Positions 17,080-25,965 of a stretch of 40,246 nucleotides of DNA are shown here, piece by piece. The DNA comes from Lachnospiraceae bacterium (GTDB lineage Bacteria > Bacillota > Clostridia > Lachnospirales > Lachnospiraceae), in NCBI GenBank assembly GCA_011959105.1, contig BLLU01000038.1, forward strand, positions 1 through 40,246. Reading direction: 5' to 3'. The position numbers were made by a program, and so were the translations under genes. Numbering within the stretch: position 1 is the stretch's first letter; each line of letters opens with the position of its first letter. The notes under the pieces were generated by a model that searched no databases, was not told the DNA's origin, and worked only from the letters and a program-made list of their open reading frames with translations.

Positions 17080-18873
17080 ATGGATAAAAATATGGCGACG
17101 CCCCCTTCCCAGCTGGGGCGGGCAAGGGGCGTTCCGGCAGTGAAACCCAAAGATATGAAAGGTACTTTGGTCCGGCTTTGGCAGTTGACCCGGGGCCACA
17201 GGAAAGGGCTGGGCTGGGTTCTGATGCTGTCCGGCCTGGCTTCCGGCTCCGCCGTCCTCTCTCCCTACCTCATCGGCAGGGCGGTGAACTGCATTGATGC
17301 CGGTGAGCCGGGCCTGGCGCTGCTGGCAGCGCTGGCGGGACTGTATCTGGGAGACTGGCTGATCCGTTTTTTGCAGCAGTTCCTTATGGCGGGCATCGGA
17401 CAGCGGATGATCTATCATATCCGCACCAGTCTGTTTTCTCATATGGAAAAGCTGCCCCTGTCCTTCTTTGACACCCGGCAGCACGGGGAACTGATGAGCC
17501 GCCTTACCAATGATGTGGACAATATCAGCGTCACCATATCGGATTCTCTTACTCAGCTTATGACCTATGGTTTTACCATCATCGGCATCTTCTGTGTCAT
17601 GCTCTGGATGAGTCCGCTGCTCACCTGTATCGCCCTCTTTGCGGTGCTGCTGATCTTTCTGCTGACCCGGGCGGTGACCAGGCGCACCAAGGTGCTGTTC
17701 CGGCAGCAGCAGGCCATTCTGGGCAGACTCAACGGACAGGTGGAAGAGAGCGTATCCGGCATCAGCATGGTCAAGGCTTTTGGCCAGGAGCGGGAGATGG
17801 TGGCGAAGTTTGTGGAAAATAACGATGCCTTCTGCCGGGTGGCTACCAAGGCTCAGATTGCTTCCGGCTATCTGATGCCCATGATGAATGTGATCAACAA
17901 TCTCACCTATGTGCTCATCGCCATAGCCAGCGGTCTGATGGCGCTGGGAGGAAAACTGACCGTAGGCGAGATTTCCAGTTTTCTGCTGTATTCCCGGCAG
18001 TTTTCCAGGCCCTTTGTGGATATCGCCAATATATACAACAATTTTCAGACGGCGGTGGCTGGGGCGGAGCGCATTCTGGAGATTCTGGACCAGGACGGGG
18101 AGCCGGAGGACGCGCCTGGGGCCAGAAGCGCGGACGGGGTACGGGGAGCCGTGCGTTTCCGGGACGTGACCTTCGGCTATCGGCCGGATCAGCCCATTCT
18201 GCGGCATATCAATCTGGAGATCTCCGCGGGGACCCGGGTGGCGGTGGTGGGTCCCACGGGTTCGGGAAAAACCACCCTGATCAATCTGCTGACCCGATTC
18301 TATGACGTGCAGGAGGGGGCCATCCTGCTGGACGGCTGTGATCTGCGGCAGTACCGGCTGGGAGAACTGCGCCGGGCCTTTGGGGTGGTGCTTCAGGACA
18401 CGGCGCTGTTTGGCACTTCTATCCGGGAAAATATCAGTTACGGACACCGGGACGTGCCGCTGGAACAGATACAGGAGGCGGCCCGGGCAGCCGGAGCGGA
18501 CGGTTTCATCCGCAGGCTGCCCCAGGGCTATGACACGGTGCTGCACCAGGGCGGCGCGGAACTGAGCCAGGGAGAGCGGCAGCTTCTCACCATCGCCAGA
18601 GCGGTGCTGAACCGTGCTCCCATCATGATTCTGGACGAGGCCACCAGTTCCGTGGACACCGTGACGGAACAGCATATCCGCCGGGCCATGCTGGACATCA
18701 CCCGAGGGCGTACTTCTTTTATTATCGCCCATCGTCTGTCCACCATCCGGGATTCCGACCTGATTCTGCTGATCCGGGAAGGCCGGATCGCGGAGCAGGG
18801 CACCCACCGGCAGCTCATGGCCCTGGAAGGGGAGTATGCCCGGATGTATCGGACCCAGATGGGGCAGGGGTGA
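17080..18873 (+). CDS. ABC exporter half-transporter with canonical Walker B (subunit 2)
   Basis: A 597-residue partner of the preceding gene. After an N-terminal cytoplasmic stretch (about 1-45) come six hydrophobic segments and an ATPase domain from about 345. Motifs are GPTGSGKTT (Lys397), a non-canonical signature LSQGERQLL in place of LSGGQ, and ILDEATSSVD with catalytic Glu520. The pairing of LSQGE here with the Asp-for-Glu change in subunit 1 is the expected cross-wiring: one ATP site has both changes, the other neither. I start at ATG 17080 behind GCAGGAGGAA; the open frame continues upstream across the end of subunit 1. No clear terminator follows it. Confidence 0.93.
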   Translation: MDKNMATPPSQLGRARGVPAVKPKDMKGTLVRLWQLTRGHRKGLGWVLMLSGLASGSAVLSPYLIGRAVNCIDAGEPGLALLAALAGLYLGDWLIRFLQQFLMAGIGQRMIYHIRTSLFSHMEKLPLSFFDTRQHGELMSRLTNDVDNISVTISDSLTQLMTYGFTIIGIFCVMLWMSPLLTCIALFAVLLIFLLTRAVTRRTKVLFRQQQAILGRLNGQVEESVSGISMVKAFGQEREMVAKFVENNDAFCRVATKAQIASGYLMPMMNVINNLTYVLIAIASGLMALGGKLTVGEISSFLLYSRQFSRPFVDIANIYNNFQTAVAGAERILEILDQDGEPEDAPGARSADGVRGAVRFRDVTFGYRPDQPILRHINLEISAGTRVAVVGPTGSGKTTLINLLTRFYDVQEGAILLDGCDLRQYRLGELRRAFGVVLQDTALFGTSIRENISYGHRDVPLEQIQEAARAAGADGFIRRLPQGYDTVLHQGGAELSQGERQLLTIARAVLNRAPIMILDEATSSVDTVTEQHIRRAMLDITRGRTSFIIAHRLSTIRDSDLILLIREGRIAEQGTHRQLMALEGEYARMYRTQMGQG

Positions 18874-18967
18874 GGGGACAAAAGGGGCTGGAGGGGGGTG
18901 GATGGAAAACGCTTTCGTCCCCTTATCTACAGGGATTTGAAAATATTGGAAAAGAGAAAAGTAAAGT

Positions 18968-18996
18968 TTGACATTCCCCGTGAATGGTGTTATGGT
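18968..18996 (+). promoter_or_regulatory. Sigma-A-type promoter for the signalling operon
   Basis: TTGACA (18968-18973) and TATGGT (18991-18996) are 17 bases apart. A TG one base before the -10 makes it an extended -10. It lies 38 bases upstream of the histidine kinase ATG and probably drives the three genes up to the terminator at 25016. Confidence 0.75.
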
Positions 18997-19034
18997 AAAA
19001 TCAGATGTAATTTCGGATAAAGGAGTAATCGACC

Positions 19035-22007
19035 ATGGGGCAGATCAATAAAGGAAAGATATTCAGGAGGCTGACGACCAATATCGTGACGCTGGCAATG
19101 CTCACGATAATTATCATCATATGCATCGTATCCATGCGGTCTGCCATAATGAGGAACTCGGAGAAGCTGGGGAGTAATCTGGTCAAGAATTACTCGGCCA
19201 CGGAGATGTCCAATCTGGCCACTTTCCAGTCCTTCCTGCATTTGTGTACGGACTATGTGGAGTCCTACGAGGCCCGGGGGGCTACCCTGGAGGAATTGGA
19301 AAGCGGACTCTATGTCTTTATGAACGGATTGCTGGAGATGTTCGGGGAAGAGAATATTTCCGTCTACGGCAGGGTTCTGGACGGTACGGCCACTATTTCC
19401 TACGGCCTTTCCGTAAGCGATGTGGAGGCTTATGCGGCCCGGCAGCAGGAGTATTACGCAAGTTTCATGCAGGCGGACGGGAAAGTTTATGTATCCCCGG
19501 CCTACATGGAGGAGGGCAGCGGCCAGCCTGTGGTTACACTCTTTCAGAGAATTTCTGCCAGCAACAGCTTCCTGGCCATGGATATTCGTTTCTCCGGCTT
19601 TGAGGCCAACAATGTGGAGATGGACCTGCCCAATCTGGCCAGCTATTATCTCTGCGACAGCCAGGGGACGCTGTTTTTCTACAAGACGCCGCTCCGGCAT
19701 ACATATGAGGAGTTCCAGGAATTCATGGATTCCCTCCTGGCCAGGATTGACCTGGAGGCAGGGGACGGTGCCCTGGAGCGGATCACAGCCATGGATAACC
19801 ATGAGCGGAATGTATATTATCATGTGCTGGATAACGGCTGGGTGGCCATTCTCACCATCCCGGAGGCCGAACTGCTGGCGGGTGTAGATACCTTTAACAA
19901 GGTCAGTGTGGTGCTGATCCTGGTGGGTCTTGTGGCCGTGGTGGTGATAGGGGTGCGGGATTATAAGAAGGAGCGTCAGGCTCTGCAGCTGATGTCGGAG
20001 AAGGAACTCATTGTCAAGAGCAACCGTATCTCCCAGAGCGCCATGGCCAGCACGGCCCTGGCCTACCAGGCTGTCTATTACCTGGATCTGCAGGACTTCA
20101 GCTGCCGCATGATTTATCCCATCCAGGGGGACAACGGGCCCGTGGATTACCGTCAGGCTATGGACGAACGCTTTGGAGGGGACCGCGTTGCGGAGGAATC
20201 CAGGGAGGATCTGAAGCAGTTCCTGAGCCTGGATTATATGACGAAGGAACTGGCAGGAAAAGAACATATCAATATGAAGTACTGCCAGAAAAAGGCCGAT
20301 GGCAGCAGCGAGTGGTGCCAGATCACGCTGGTGGCCTGCGAGACGGAGAACGGAAAGCCCCAGGCGGTGACGATGACCATCCGCAGCATAGACGAGATGA
20401 TCAAAAACGAGGAGAAGCAGAAGGAATTGTTTGCCCTTGCTGCCGAGCGGGCGGAGGCTGCCAATTACGCCAAGTCTGATTTCCTGTCCAAGATGAGCCA
20501 CGATATCCGTACGCCCATGAACGCCATCATCGGTATGACGGCCATTGCCGGCGCCCATATCGACGACCGGGACAGGGTGGTGGACTGTCTCTCCAAGATC
20601 ACGGTGGCCAGCCGTCATCTGCTGTCCCTGATCAATGAGGTGCTGGACATGAGCCGCATCGAGAGCGGCAAGGTGGTACTCACGGAGGAGGACTTCAATC
20701 TCTCCGAACTGATTGAGAACCTGCTTACCATGGTGAAGCCTCTGATCAAGGAGCACAACCATGATTTGAATGTGAAAATCAACAATATCTCCCATGAGAA
20801 TGTGTTTGGCGACAGTCTGCGTATCCAGCAGGTGTTTGTCAATATCGTGGGCAACTCGGTAAAATACACTCCGGACGGCGGCAAGATCGACATTACCATT
20901 TTCGAGAAGCCCACCAATAAGAAGAAAGTGGGCTGTTACGAGTTTGTATTTGAGGACAACGGCATCGGTATGTCGCCGGAATTTGTGGAAAAGATATTCC
21001 ATCCTTTTGAGCGGTCCGACGATGAGCGGGCACTGAAGGTTCAGGGCACCGGATTGGGCATGGCCATCACCAAGAACATCGTCAATATGATGAACGGCGA
21101 TATCAAGGTGGAGAGCAAGCTGGGGGAGGGTTCCAGGTTTACCGTGACCATCTTCCTGAAACTGCAGGAGGAAGATCTGGACTCCGCAGCGGAACTGGCG
21201 CAGCTGCCCGTACTGGTGGTGGATGATGATGTGGATGTCTGCGAGAGTACGGCGGGTATTCTGCGGGATATCGGCATGGACAGCGAATGGGTGTCTTCCG
21301 GCCAGGAAGCAGTGGACCGGGTGATCGAGAGGCATGAGGCCGGCAACGGTTTCTTTGCCGTGATCGTGGACTGGATGATGCCGGGCATGGACAACGTGGA
21401 GACCACCCGCCGGATCCGCCAAAGTGTGGGGGAGGACATTCCGATTATCGTATTTTCCTCCTATGACTGGACGGAGATCGAGGCCCAGGCCAGAGAGGCC
21501 GGGGTGGATACCTTCATCGCGAAGCCGCTGTTTAAATCCAGGCTGATCTCGGTGTTCAAAGAGATTGTAAACGGCGACAAAGAGGAAGAGACCAAGGATG
21601 TGCTGGCGGATATCGCGGAGATGGACTACTCCGGCAAGCGGGTGCTTCTGGTGGAGGATAATGAACTGAACCGGGAGATTGCCCAGGAGATTCTGGGCAT
21701 GACGGGACTGCAGATCGAGACCGCCGAGAACGGCAGGATCGCTCTGGACATGGTGACAGCTTCCGCAGACGGGTATTATGACCTGGTATTTATGGATATC
21801 CAGATGCCCGTTATGAACGGTTATGACGCGGCCCGGGGAATCCGGGGGCTGGGACGCGGCTATACGGATCAGCTGCCCATTATCGCCATGACTGCCAACG
21901 CGTTCGCGGAGGATGTGGTGATGGCCAAAGACGTGGGCATGAACGAGCATATTGCCAAGCCGCTGGATATGGAGAAGCTGGAGGCCATTTTGAAGAACTG
22001 GCTGTGA
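19035..22007 (+). CDS. Hybrid sensor histidine kinase with two receiver domains
   Basis: A 990-residue membrane sensor kinase. A hydrophobic segment at about 13-34 and a second at about 291-310 frame an extracytoplasmic sensor of about 255 residues. A PAS-like region follows (about 335-460), then HisKA with KMSHDIRTPMNAIIGM (phospho-acceptor His489), HATPase with IVGNSVKYTPDGG, EDNGIGMSPEF and GTGLGMAITKNIV, and two receiver domains: LVVDDDVD with VDWMMPG (Asp779), and LLVEDNELN with FMDIQMPVMNG (Asp921). No Hpt or output domain is attached, so the signal probably passes to a separate protein. The ATG at 19035 has AAAGGAGT nine bases upstream. FapA and HD-GYP genes follow closely, suggesting a link to motility or c-di-GMP. 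The ligand is unknown. Confidence 0.93.
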   Translation: MGQINKGKIFRRLTTNIVTLAMLTIIIIICIVSMRSAIMRNSEKLGSNLVKNYSATEMSNLATFQSFLHLCTDYVESYEARGATLEELESGLYVFMNGLLEMFGEENISVYGRVLDGTATISYGLSVSDVEAYAARQQEYYASFMQADGKVYVSPAYMEEGSGQPVVTLFQRISASNSFLAMDIRFSGFEANNVEMDLPNLASYYLCDSQGTLFFYKTPLRHTYEEFQEFMDSLLARIDLEAGDGALERITAMDNHERNVYYHVLDNGWVAILTIPEAELLAGVDTFNKVSVVLILVGLVAVVVIGVRDYKKERQALQLMSEKELIVKSNRISQSAMASTALAYQAVYYLDLQDFSCRMIYPIQGDNGPVDYRQAMDERFGGDRVAEESREDLKQFLSLDYMTKELAGKEHINMKYCQKKADGSSEWCQITLVACETENGKPQAVTMTIRSIDEMIKNEEKQKELFALAAERAEAANYAKSDFLSKMSHDIRTPMNAIIGMTAIAGAHIDDRDRVVDCLSKITVASRHLLSLINEVLDMSRIESGKVVLTEEDFNLSELIENLLTMVKPLIKEHNHDLNVKINNISHENVFGDSLRIQQVFVNIVGNSVKYTPDGGKIDITIFEKPTNKKKVGCYEFVFEDNGIGMSPEFVEKIFHPFERSDDERALKVQGTGLGMAITKNIVNMMNGDIKVESKLGEGSRFTVTIFLKLQEEDLDSAAELAQLPVLVVDDDVDVCESTAGILRDIGMDSEWVSSGQEAVDRVIERHEAGNGFFAVIVDWMMPGMDNVETTRRIRQSVGEDIPIIVFSSYDWTEIEAQAREAGVDTFIAKPLFKSRLISVFKEIVNGDKEEETKDVLADIAEMDYSGKRVLLVEDNELNREIAQEILGMTGLQIETAENGRIALDMVTASADGYYDLVFMDIQMPVMNGYDAARGIRGLGRGYTDQLPIIAMTANAFAEDVVMAKDVGMNEHIAKPLDMEKLEAILKNWL

Positions 22008-22047
22008 CGCAGCGGAATTCCGACAGGGAAAGGAAATCGGGGATTAT

Positions 22048-23928
22048 ATGAGCAGAGAGACGCTTCTTCAGGAAAGCAAGACGATGATTGACGACCTGCT
22101 CCAGGCGGCCAACGGCCTGATCGAGATGGCCAACGGCGAGTTGGTGGACCTGGGCGAGGAGCCGGTGGAGGTTCAGGTGCTGGAACGGCAGCCGGAGCAG
22201 GATCCCGGGATTGATCTGGCGGAACTGGAGGCCCAGGGGCTGTACGAGGCCCAGCTGCAGGAGGTGGAACTGGGCCTTAAGGATAATCTGCCGGTACAAC
22301 TGTATGCTCAGAACTGCTACAACTGGATGCAGATGAAAGAGATCCGGCTGGGGATGCTGGCCAAAGTGGACGTCAAGTGGTACACCAACCCCCTGTATAA
22401 CGCGGAGCAGATGCATCAGATCCGGCTGGGCCTGGAATACGGCCTGGACGTGTCGGGTTATGCCCGGCTGATCTACACTGTGTCGGACATGTACAAGAGG
22501 CGTCATGTGCTGATGGAGGAGAAGTACAGGAGCGGCGGAGGCGGGCAGGAACGGATCATTCTGGACGACTTTACCCGTATCCAGCTTCGGCTCAGTGCGG
22601 ATCTGATGGAGGCGTGGATCACGCTGCCCAAAACGGACGGGCGCAGTTATACCATAGCGGAACTGCGCCGTCTGTTGAAAAAGTACGAAGTGCGTCACGG
22701 CATCCAGGCGGAGGGTCTGCGCCAGGCCACCATAGAGGATGCCAGGGGCAATGAGATCCTGATTGCCCGGGGAGTACCCGCCATGCCGGGAAGGGACGGC
22801 CATTATGAGCTGTTCTTTAATCGGGAACTGCCGGATGCTCCGGAACTTCTGGCGGACGGCAGCGTGGACTATACCCATGTGATCGTAGCGGATACTGCCC
22901 TGCCGGGACAGAAGCTGGCCCAGTACCGTCCTGCGGGCAGAGGGAAGCCGGGCATGACGGTGACGGGCATTGCCATTGACGGCGCCAGAGGCAAGGAACT
23001 GCCTCCCCTGACCGGCAGCGGCATTGTGGCGGACCACGAAAACCGAATCTATTCCGCAGCCATCAAGGGCTATGTGACCTATGACCGGGAGAGCAGCAAA
23101 TTGAACGTGATGCAGACCTATCTGGTGAACGGGGACGTGAACAGTTACACCGGCAGCGTGGTTTATGACGGGACCATCCATGTCAGCGGTTCCGTCAGCG
23201 GTAAGGCCCGGATCTGTGCCACAGGCGATGTGATCGTGGACGGATTTGTCAGCGGCGGCACCATCGAGGCAGGGTACAATGTGATTCTCCGGGGAGGCGT
23301 TAACGCTGCGGAACAGGGCAGCATAAAGGCCGGCGGCCAGATCATGGGCAAGTTCTTTGAACGGGCTAATCTGGTGGCGGGCGGTGATATTGAGGGGAAT
23401 TACTTCCTGGACTGCAATGTGCGCTCCGAGGGGAAGGTGGTGGCCAAGGGCGGCAAGAGCCGGATCATGGGCGGCGAAATGACGGCCAGTGCCGGTGTGG
23501 AGGCCAAGATCGTGGGCAACTACGGCAGCACCAAGACGGTGGTAGTGGTGGCCAATCTGTATGAACTGACGGAGCAGCTGCAGGATATTAAGGAGCGGCA
23601 GAAGAAGGTGGCTTCCGAGCAGGAGAAACTGGCGGAAGGCAGGGAAAAGCTGGAAAAACTCATAGCGGAAGGCGCTGTGAGCGACCAGCGGATTTACCAG
23701 AAGATTTTGCAGGCGGCCGCAGTGAAACAGAACGAGTGGACGCTGCTGGAACAGAGGATGGAACATCTGAAAACCGTGAAGAAAAATGCCATGCTGGCAA
23801 GCGTGAATGTGCTCAAGGAATTGCGCCCCGGGACTTTTATCACCATCAACGGCGTGACAAAGATGATCACCGAGGCGTCTCCGGGGGGCACGCTGACGGA
23901 GAAAGTTCTGCTGGATAAGAAAAAATGA
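22048..23928 (+). CDS. fapA: FapA family protein (DUF342)
   Basis: A 626-residue cytoplasmic protein of the FapA/DUF342 family, named after a Vibrio flagellar assembly factor; the mechanism is not well understood. The first 200 or so residues are family-variable. The middle (about 340-500) has the Gly-rich short strands of a right-handed beta-helix: VVYDGTIHVSGSVSG, ICATGDVIVDGFVSGG, GGQIMGKFFERANLVAGG. Then comes a coiled-coil-like stretch (about 508-545, EQLQDIKERQKKVASEQEKL) and a short C-terminal strand region (FITINGVTKMI). It starts 40 bases after the kinase gene and 12 bases before the HD-GYP gene, so an operon is likely. Confidence 0.88.
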   Translation: MSRETLLQESKTMIDDLLQAANGLIEMANGELVDLGEEPVEVQVLERQPEQDPGIDLAELEAQGLYEAQLQEVELGLKDNLPVQLYAQNCYNWMQMKEIRLGMLAKVDVKWYTNPLYNAEQMHQIRLGLEYGLDVSGYARLIYTVSDMYKRRHVLMEEKYRSGGGGQERIILDDFTRIQLRLSADLMEAWITLPKTDGRSYTIAELRRLLKKYEVRHGIQAEGLRQATIEDARGNEILIARGVPAMPGRDGHYELFFNRELPDAPELLADGSVDYTHVIVADTALPGQKLAQYRPAGRGKPGMTVTGIAIDGARGKELPPLTGSGIVADHENRIYSAAIKGYVTYDRESSKLNVMQTYLVNGDVNSYTGSVVYDGTIHVSGSVSGKARICATGDVIVDGFVSGGTIEAGYNVILRGGVNAAEQGSIKAGGQIMGKFFERANLVAGGDIEGNYFLDCNVRSEGKVVAKGGKSRIMGGEMTASAGVEAKIVGNYGSTKTVVVVANLYELTEQLQDIKERQKKVASEQEKLAEGREKLEKLIAEGAVSDQRIYQKILQAAAVKQNEWTLLEQRMEHLKTVKKNAMLASVNVLKELRPGTFITINGVTKMITEASPGGTLTEKVLLDKKK

Positions 23929-23940
23929 TGAGGTGTATCA

Positions 23941-25011
23941 ATGGAGGAGAGGAATATCATATTGATTGCGGGCGGGAACGAGGAGAACCGCAGATTGCTG
24001 GGCGAGCCTCTGTCCAACGCCTATGACATTATAGAGGCGGGGGACGGCAAGCAGGTGCTGGCCGAGATCCAGAGGCGCAAGGGAGAACTGGCGGCCGTGC
24101 TGTTGGACTGGGATATGCCTCTGGTGGGGGCCTACCAGATTCTGCAGATGATGCAGTCCAAGGGTATGACGGAACATATTCTGGCGTTTGTCACCACGGT
24201 GGAGCCGGATCCGGATATCGACAGCAAAGTCTACAGCCTGGGGGCGGTGTCCGTGCTGTGCAAGCCCTACGGAGAGGCCATGATCCGCAGGCAGGTTCTG
24301 AACCGTCTGGAGGACGCCGCGCAGATTCGAAGTCTTCGGGCGGAGGTGGCGCAAAAGGAAAAGCTGGTGCAGGACAGCCTTAAGAAGCTGGACGGATTTT
24401 ATGACAATCTGCTGGACGCCATCGGTTCCGTGATGGAATATCGGATTTCCGAATCGGACCAGCATGTGAAGCGGATTAAGGGCTTTTCACGGATTCTGGC
24501 GGTGGCTTATCGAAACGAATTTCCGGACTGCGGCCTGGACGAGGACGAGATCAACCGCATCGTCAGAGGGTCGGTGATCCATGACATCGGCAAGATCGCC
24601 GTGCCGGACGCGGTGCTGCTCAACCCGGCTAAACTCACGGAGGATGAACAACAGATCCTGAGAAGCCATACCACCAAGGGAGAGGAGATTATGCAGCAGC
24701 TGCGGGAGGTGCAGGACGAGGAACAGTACCGCGTATCCTGCGAGATCTGCCGCTGGCATCACGAACGGCATGACGGCAGAGGGTATCCCGACGGGCTGGA
24801 GGGTGACGAGATTCCTCTGTCCGCCCAGATCGTGTCCATCGTGGACGTGTACGACGAACTGGTGTCAGAGCGCATTTTCAAGAAACCCGACGACAAGGAG
24901 ACCGCGTTCCGCAAGATCATGGACGGCAAGTGCGGGGTTTTTGCCCCTAAACTTCTGCAGTGCTTTGAGGCATCTAAAAAACTTCTGGAATTATTTTCCG
25001 ACAATAACTGA
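23941..25011 (+). CDS. Receiver-like / HD-GYP domain protein, predicted c-di-GMP phosphodiesterase
   Basis: A 356-residue protein. The N-terminal receiver-like domain (about 1-125) keeps the acceptor in LLDWDMP (Asp56) and the late Lys in LCKPYG, but the acidic pair that binds magnesium is replaced: LIAGGNEEN instead of the usual LIVDDDEEN. A helical linker (130-160) leads to an HD-GYP domain: SDQHVKRIKGFS, VIHDIGKIAVPD (His214-Asp215), HHERHDGRGYP (GYP at 281-283) and the later VDVYDEL. These are the metal- and substrate-binding motifs of active c-di-GMP phosphodiesterases. It is the last gene before a strong terminator and just ahead of the flagellar promoter, so lowering c-di-GMP to favour motility is a reasonable guess. 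Confidence 0.92.
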   Translation: MEERNIILIAGGNEENRRLLGEPLSNAYDIIEAGDGKQVLAEIQRRKGELAAVLLDWDMPLVGAYQILQMMQSKGMTEHILAFVTTVEPDPDIDSKVYSLGAVSVLCKPYGEAMIRRQVLNRLEDAAQIRSLRAEVAQKEKLVQDSLKKLDGFYDNLLDAIGSVMEYRISESDQHVKRIKGFSRILAVAYRNEFPDCGLDEDEINRIVRGSVIHDIGKIAVPDAVLLNPAKLTEDEQQILRSHTTKGEEIMQQLREVQDEEQYRVSCEICRWHHERHDGRGYPDGLEGDEIPLSAQIVSIVDVYDELVSERIFKKPDDKETAFRKIMDGKCGVFAPKLLQCFEASKKLLELFSDNN

Positions 25012-25015
25012 CCGC

Positions 25016-25060
25016 GCGCCGTGGGTTTGTCCTCTGGAGGACCCACGGCGCTTATTTTAT
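25016..25060 (+). terminator. Rho-independent terminator of the signalling operon
   Basis: GCGCCGTGGGT (25016-25026) pairs perfectly over 11 bases with ACCCACGGCGC (25041-25051), followed by TTATTTTAT. It begins five bases after the HD-GYP stop and separates the signalling operon from the flagellar one. Confidence 0.9.
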
Positions 25061-25069
25061 AATTGCCTC

Positions 25070-25096
25070 TAAAGTATTTTCCCTTTTGTCCGATAA
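25070..25096 (+). promoter_or_regulatory. Sigma-28 (FliA/SigD-type) flagellar promoter upstream of flgM
   Basis: TAAAGTAT (25070-25077), 11 bases, then TCCGATAA (25089-25096). The consensus is TAAAGTTT-N11-GCCGATAA, so 14 of 16 bases match with exact spacing. It lies 47 bases before the flgM start, placing the anti-sigma factor under its own target sigma factor. Confidence 0.88.
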
Positions 25097-25143
25097 ATTT
25101 AGTAACAAGAATGAAGGATCATTCTGGAAAGGAGGAGTCGGAT

Positions 25144-25419
25144 ATGAGAATAGAGGCGTATAACCAGGTACAGCAGTTATATCAGGCAAAACGCACAGGA
25201 AAGGCTCAGAATTCCCCCGCGGCAGCTAAAACGGATAAATTGCAGATCAGCAGTTTCGGCAGGGATATTCAGGTAGCCAAGGCGGCGGTTGCTGCAGCCC
25301 CTGATGTTCGCGAGGAGTTAACGGCTCCGATCAAGTCGAAGATACAGGACGGAACCTATGATGTCAGCAATGAGAATTTTGCTGAGAAGCTGATGCAGAA
25401 GTACTGGGAAATGAGGTAA
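25144..25419 (+). CDS. flgM: Anti-sigma-28 factor FlgM
   Basis: A 91-residue protein that holds the flagellar sigma factor inactive until the hook-basal body is complete and FlgM is exported. The sequence has the FlgM shape: a disordered polar N-terminus (MRIEAYNQVQQLYQAKRT), the DKLQISSFGRDIQVAKAAV segment matching the sigma-binding start, and the C-terminal IKSKIQDGTYDVSNENFAEKL, a hallmark of the family. The ATG at 25144 has GGAAAGGAGGA about eight bases upstream; an earlier in-frame ATG at 25063 lies before the promoter -10 and is not used. It heads the flagellar operon and has a sigma-28 promoter, giving a feedback loop. Confidence 0.95.
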   Translation: MRIEAYNQVQQLYQAKRTGKAQNSPAAAKTDKLQISSFGRDIQVAKAAVAAAPDVREELTAPIKSKIQDGTYDVSNENFAEKLMQKYWEMR

Positions 25420-25425
25420 CTTTCG

Positions 25426-25944
25426 GTGGCTAGCTTGATGGAGAACCTGATTGCGGTGTTGCAGCAGGAATGTGAGGAGTACAACGGGCTGCTGGAATTA
25501 TCCGATCGCAAGACGCCCGTTATCGTTGCGGGCGATCTTGATCAATTACAGAAAATCACGGATGAAGAGCAGGAATGGGTAGGCAGGATCGCCCATCTCG
25601 AGAAAAAGAGAGCGGAGATCACTGCCGACATTGCTGATGTGCTTAACAAGGATGTTAAAACGATGAAGCTGAGGGATCTGGTGCAGATGCTCTCAGCCCG
25701 CCCGGCGGAGCAGAAGCAGCTTTCGGAGGCCTGCGACGGATTGCGGGAGGCAGTGGATCAGGTGCAGGCCGTTAACGAGCGGAACAGGGATCTGATTCAG
25801 CACAGTCTGGAATTGGTGGAGTTCGATATGAATATTTTGCAGTCCATGCGGACGGCTCCCCAGACGGCTAATTATAATCGGGAAGCATACAACGCGGGCG
25901 CAGCCATGGGGATCGCAAGCCCCGGTTTCGACGCGAAACAATAG
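25426..25944 (+). CDS. flgN: FlgN-like flagellar export chaperone
   Basis: A 172-residue, mostly helical acidic protein matching the FlgN family: MENLIAVLQQECEEYNGLLELSDRKTPVIVAGDLDQLQKITDEEQ is the typical N-terminal half, in which the protein counts and binds hook-associated cargo (FlgK, FlgL) for export. The C-terminal half has further helices (VNERNRDLIQHSLELVEFDMN) and a disordered tail. I use GTG 25426, eight bases after GAGGT at 25413-25417; ATG 25438 is an alternative that shortens it by four residues. Position between flgM and flgK is the standard one. Sequence identity in this family is low, so position adds weight. Confidence 0.88.
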   Translation: MASLMENLIAVLQQECEEYNGLLELSDRKTPVIVAGDLDQLQKITDEEQEWVGRIAHLEKKRAEITADIADVLNKDVKTMKLRDLVQMLSARPAEQKQLSEACDGLREAVDQVQAVNERNRDLIQHSLELVEFDMNILQSMRTAPQTANYNREAYNAGAAMGIASPGFDAKQ

Positions 25945-25965
25945 TTAAGGCAGAGGTGATGTCAT

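Noticed and set aside
16402..18807. Open frame of 801 codons antisense to the two ABC exporter genes
   Set aside because: It spans two unrelated sense genes and the gap between them, with no recognisable motif; a shadow.
18874..18967. Possible terminator after the ABC exporter (GGGGAC ... GTCCCC)
   Set aside because: The arms are only six bases, separated by more than 35 bases, with a weak T tract; not convincing.
18990..21950. Open frame of 986 codons antisense to the hybrid kinase gene
   Set aside because: The plus-strand protein has complete kinase and receiver motifs. The antisense translation is rich in His, Gln, Leu and Pro with no recognisable domain, typical of a shadow in GC-rich-third-position coding DNA.
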